Assembly (NCBI GenBank): GCA_021813745.1
Contig: JAKAJO010000065.1
Location: forward strand, 26,245-90,244
Length of the DNA stretch: 64,000 bases
Direction of reading: 5' to 3'
Source of the DNA: Acidobacteriota bacterium
Lineage (GTDB): Bacteria > Acidobacteriota > Terriglobia > Terriglobales > Acidobacteriaceae
Shown: one piece after another, positions 61,508-64,000 of the stretch
Layout: the number at the start of each line of letters is the position of its first letter
How positions within the stretch are numbered: position 1 is the stretch's first letter
Program-made: the position numbers and the translations under genes
Notes under the pieces: generated by a model
Seen by the model: the letters and a program-made list of their open reading frames with translations, nothing else
What the model was told of the DNA's origin: nothing
Database searches by the model: none

Positions 61508-62233
61508 ATGAAACGGACTGATCTCGACATTTCCAACCCGTATGTGCGACGGGCCAGGCTCCAGCCAGCAATGCTTGTGGCGCTTCCGCTCGGCCTAGCG
61601 ACGTTCGCATTATGGCCGAGCGGTATTGTCGGATGGGGTGCGGCTTGGAGTCTTTTTGTCTTTTGTGGCGGAACGGCCTTGATGGCGCAAATGGGGCGTG
61701 ATCTCGGAAGGCAGAAGGAGCCAGCACTTTACGAATCGTGGGGCGGCAAGCCGACAACGCAGCTTTTGCGACACCGGGGTGCCAAGAACAAAATACTTCT
61801 CAGACGCCGCCATCAAAAGCTCCAATCATTACTTTCAGATATTCGTATCCCCACTGCCACCGAGGAAGAGACAGACCCGCTCGCCGCGGACGATGCTTAC
61901 GATTCTTGCACGGCCTTCCTTTTGGAGATGACTCGGCAGAAGGAAAAGTTTCCACTTGTCTTTGAAGAACTTTGTAATTATGGTTTCCGGCGAAATCTTT
62001 GGGGTATGAAATCTCTTGGCGTCACGACATCTGCGGTTGGCACGAGTGCCGTCGCAGTGGTGATCGGTCTGGGGTATCGAACAGGACTTGTCCCCCCTCC
62101 AATCATCCTCGCGTGCGGCATTCTCAATCTCTTACTGCTCCTTGGATGGCTCTTTTGGTTTACTCCCAGTTGGGTCCGGATCGCGGCTTATGCATATGCC
62201 GAACGGCTTCTCGCCTCATGTGAGTCACTATGA
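61508..62233 (+). CDS. Membrane protein with N- and C-terminal hydrophobic hairpins
   Basis: 241 residues from ATG 61508. Two hydrophobic segments near the N-terminus (AMLVALPLGLATFALWPSGI; WGAAWSLFVFCGGTALMAQM), a soluble middle (about 80-170), then two more (VGTSAVAVVIGLGYRTGLV; IILACGILNLLLLLGWLFWF). The layout resembles membrane effectors in defence systems, but no family is recognised. It lies between two MBL-fold genes, 13 bp after the first and overlapping the second by 4 bp. Confidence 0.75.
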   Translation: MKRTDLDISNPYVRRARLQPAMLVALPLGLATFALWPSGIVGWGAAWSLFVFCGGTALMAQMGRDLGRQKEPALYESWGGKPTTQLLRHRGAKNKILLRRRHQKLQSLLSDIRIPTATEEETDPLAADDAYDSCTAFLLEMTRQKEKFPLVFEELCNYGFRRNLWGMKSLGVTTSAVGTSAVAVVIGLGYRTGLVPPPIILACGILNLLLLLGWLFWFTPSWVRIAAYAYAERLLASCESL

Positions 62234-63057
62234 ACGATCTCATTTTACATTTTCTCGACGTGGGTTGTGGGAACATGACGCTTATCCTCTTCCCGAACGG
62301 TACGACGTATCTTTATGACTGCAACGTGACAGATGACAACGAGGATGATGTGCTCGCTTATCTTGGAAAGGTGATGGGACGCAGATCGAAAATCCAGGCC
62401 TTTATCTGCTCGCACCGCGACGCGGATCACATGCGTGGGTTGAGAACGGTCCACAATGCCTATCCGATTGGCGAGATTCGCGACCCCGACGTGCCGGGCA
62501 CGACAACGAACAGTCCGGAATACAAAGATTACATGGCACTGAGACGAGAAATTGGTGCAAGGACGATTGAGGCCCGCACAAAGCTCGAAATTGGAGATGC
62601 CACAGTACGCTATATGAACGCCGCAGACGAAAGCTTATCTGATGCAAATGACCAGAGTGTGGTGATGAAAATCGAATACGCAGGCAGCGGGGTGCTCTTG
62701 GCTGCGGACACAAGCTTCCTGCCGTGGAAAGAGAGTATTTTGCCCTTCTATTCTGATGAGAAGCTTCGTGCAAATATTTTACTGGGGGCACACCACGGCT
62801 CCCTAACGTTTTTTGATGATCCGAGCGACGAACGAAACTATTACACTTCCCACCTCCTGAAGATCGCCCCGGAAATGACCTTGATTTCCGTAGGGTCAAA
62901 TGTTTGGGATTTACCCGATGACAAGGCGGTCGAACTCTACGAAAAGTACAGCAGCGGGTCGGATAAAGGGAACAAAATATACAGAACCGACGAACAGGGC
63001 AATATACGACTGGTTTTGAAATCGGCTGGTGGCTGGTCTTTGACTGGGAATCAATAG
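62230..63057 (+). CDS. Metallo-beta-lactamase-fold hydrolase, second
   Basis: 275 residues. Starts NDLILHFLDVGCGNMTLIL, has FICSHRDADHMRGLRTVHNA (HxDADH) and ILLGAHHGSLTFFDDP, and MKIEYAGSGVLLAADTSF as the strand before. Same ComEC-type branch as the preceding MBL gene but clearly a different protein. The ATG overlaps the stop of the membrane protein gene, so the two are coupled. Confidence 0.85.
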   Translation: MNDLILHFLDVGCGNMTLILFPNGTTYLYDCNVTDDNEDDVLAYLGKVMGRRSKIQAFICSHRDADHMRGLRTVHNAYPIGEIRDPDVPGTTTNSPEYKDYMALRREIGARTIEARTKLEIGDATVRYMNAADESLSDANDQSVVMKIEYAGSGVLLAADTSFLPWKESILPFYSDEKLRANILLGAHHGSLTFFDDPSDERNYYTSHLLKIAPEMTLISVGSNVWDLPDDKAVELYEKYSSGSDKGNKIYRTDEQGNIRLVLKSAGGWSLTGNQ

Positions 63058-63068
63058 GCGTCAATCGA

Positions 63069-63710
63069 ATGAAACTACTCGCTACTGTTTCTCGAAAAGA
63101 ACTGATCAAGTTTTATCTCGATGGCGAGGCGCTCAAGAAGAACACGTCAGTTCCACAAACCTTTGCCTCGCTTGATCTCGATGATCCGAATGCCACCGAT
63201 CAATGGCTTCAGGAAAATGGCTACAAACGGGGCGTCATAAGCGGATTCGCGCAGTGGGCACTTGTCGAACTCTCCGTTGATGACATTGGAGGCATCGCGG
63301 TTGTGAATCATATTTTCAAGTCCGGCAGGGTTCTCAAAAACCTTGCTGGGTCCAAGGAACTTGAAGATTGGATTCCGAACCGGAATCCTCTGCCAGTATG
63401 GTATGGGCCGCTTGGGGCGACAGAATGGAGAGACGAATACACGATCATTCTCCGCCCGCCGACACCGGGTGAGCGACGCGAAGGGGCAGCGCTCTACGCC
63501 GAGGATGGGAGTGGACGATCTATCTGCTATTACCGCAGCCTTCTGCGGACAGGTGTCCCATCACGGATGCGCGGATACATCGGTTTTGATCCGGACCCCA
63601 GCATCGAGTTCTTTCAGAAGTCGCTGGAAGGGGAATTTGCGAGGAATGCAGCGCGGTATTCAACTCTGGAAAACACGATGAGGATGATTAGCGCGACGCT
63701 GGTGGAATAG
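63069..63710 (+). CDS. Unknown protein, last gene of the cassette
   Basis: 213 residues, predicted soluble. Recognisable stretches (VVNHIFKSGRVLKNLAGSKE; EWRDEYTIILRPPTPGERRE; RMRGYIGFDPDPSIEFFQKS) do not bring a family to mind. It follows the second MBL gene by 11 bp and is the last gene before the right attachment site, so it probably belongs to the cassette. The region 63711-63875 then holds the second 23-bp end repeat and an inverted repeat. Confidence 0.7.
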   Translation: MKLLATVSRKELIKFYLDGEALKKNTSVPQTFASLDLDDPNATDQWLQENGYKRGVISGFAQWALVELSVDDIGGIAVVNHIFKSGRVLKNLAGSKELEDWIPNRNPLPVWYGPLGATEWRDEYTIILRPPTPGERREGAALYAEDGSGRSICYYRSLLRTGVPSRMRGYIGFDPDPSIEFFQKSLEGEFARNAARYSTLENTMRMISATLVE

Positions 63711-63781
63711 CGCCCGGCTGTCTGTGTGGCTTTCCACGAGAATTGCCACGAGGAATATCAGCGGGAATTACAGCGAGGCGG

Positions 63782-63804
63782 TGACCGCTACAAAATCATC
63801 GACA
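63782..63804 (+). repeat. 23-bp end repeat, right copy
   Basis: Identical to 30212-30234. Here the repeat also forms one arm of an inverted repeat accgctaca/tgtagcggt (63784-63792 and 63809-63817), absent at the left end. Confidence 0.6.
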
Positions 63805-63874
63805 CCGGTGTAGCGGTAAAAAGCAGATGCGTGGCCGGAACCGGCCATATCGCTTGAAATATCTATGGTTTACG

Positions 63875-63924
63875 ATGGTCGGGGCGGAGGGATTCGAACC
63901 CCCGACCCTCTGCTCCCAAAGCAG
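63875..63924 (-). repeat. attR: 3' part of tRNA-Pro supplied by the element
   Basis: Identical over 50 bp to 30050-30099. It completes the tRNA 3' half, T-arm, acceptor strand and CCA, so tRNA function is preserved after integration. Confidence 0.93.
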
Positions 63925-63952
63925 ATGCGCTACCAGACTGCGCTACGCCCCG
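63876..63952 (-). tRNA. tRNA-Pro(UGG)
   Basis: 77 nt on the minus strand with encoded CCA. Acceptor stem cggggcg/cgccccg, D-arm gcgcagtctggtagcgc, anticodon stem ctgc/gcag with loop tttggga (anticodon TGG), T-arm ggggttcgaatccc. It is the integration target of the element to its left. Confidence 0.95.
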
Positions 63953-64000
63953 ATGACCTGTCTTGATTGTAGCGCGGATTGGCCTTCCGGCAACCGCGGC

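Larger units (their letters stand above)
30100..63924. mobile_element. Integrative element in tRNA-Pro, ~33.8 kb
   Basis: Bounded by 50-bp exact direct repeats (30050-30099 and 63875-63924), the right one being the 3' end of an intact tRNA-Pro. It contains a tyrosine integrase with a small HTH protein (possible excisionase), a large serine recombinase, a VirD4/TraD-like ATPase and a replication-relaxation protein. No relaxase or type IV secretion genes are recognisable, so an integrative mobilisable element (or a decayed conjugative one) fits best. Cargo: toxin-antitoxin, Abi, type I R-M, Dam-like methylase, ubiquitin-like operon, two LexA-like repressors and an MBL cassette. Confidence 0.88.

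Noticed and set aside
30000..64000. Search for a CRISPR array in the defence-rich element
   Set aside because: No regularly spaced repeats were found; the 39-bp periodicity at 54187 is a coding repeat.

Overview
The 64 kb window has high GC and looks like an Acidobacteriota (Terriglobia-type) chromosome. Support comes from long TonB-dependent receptors with an N-terminal carboxypeptidase-regulatory-like domain, a winged-helix protein with a propeller-like C-terminus, and the general style of the metabolic genes. The genus cannot be fixed from this sequence.

Positions 1 to about 30,050 are ordinary chromosome. In order they hold: a SnoaL-like gene divergent from an AraC regulator; a PerR-type repressor with a palindromic box, followed by a peroxiredoxin; a di-haem peroxidase with a haem-binding partner; and a ribonucleotide reductase block on the minus strand (class I nrdAB, then class III nrdD and nrdG). 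In that block the glycyl-radical tail of NrdD is a separate small reading frame. Two divergent cobalamin riboswitches lie back to back, one for nrdAB and one for the B12-independent methionine synthase metE. After these come queD, nikR with a nickel permease, three TonB-dependent receptors (the third resembling the copper receptor OprC), a cupin, a CcmH-type protein and a RegB/RegA-type two-component pair.

Positions 30,100 to about 63,924 form an integrated element of about 33.8 kb. It is bounded by a 50-bp exact direct repeat, which is the 3' part of tRNA-Pro(UGG); the intact tRNA is at the right end. The element carries a tyrosine integrase with a small HTH protein, a replication-relaxation family protein and a VirD4/TraD-like ATPase, but no recognisable relaxase or secretion apparatus, so a mobilisable element is the likeliest type. 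Its cargo is rich in defence genes: a DUF433/DUF5615 toxin-antitoxin pair, an Abi-type protein, a complete type I restriction system, a Dam-like methylase, a ubiquitin-like conjugation operon (Ubl, E2-like, JAB, E1) divergent from a LexA-like repressor, and a second LexA-like repressor heading a cassette of two metallo-beta-lactamase-fold proteins, a membrane protein and an unknown protein.

The middle of the element (about 45.4 to 50.9 kb) is AT-richer and mosaic. It holds a large serine recombinase, decayed copies of recombinase 3' ends, a duplicated 310-bp segment with a small gene, several strong hairpins and candidate structured RNAs. A protein made of twelve 13-residue repeats follows the first LexA gene. 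The best candidates for undescribed biology are the LexA-linked ubiquitin-like operon, the LexA/MBL/membrane cassette at the right end, and the recombinase-tail region.
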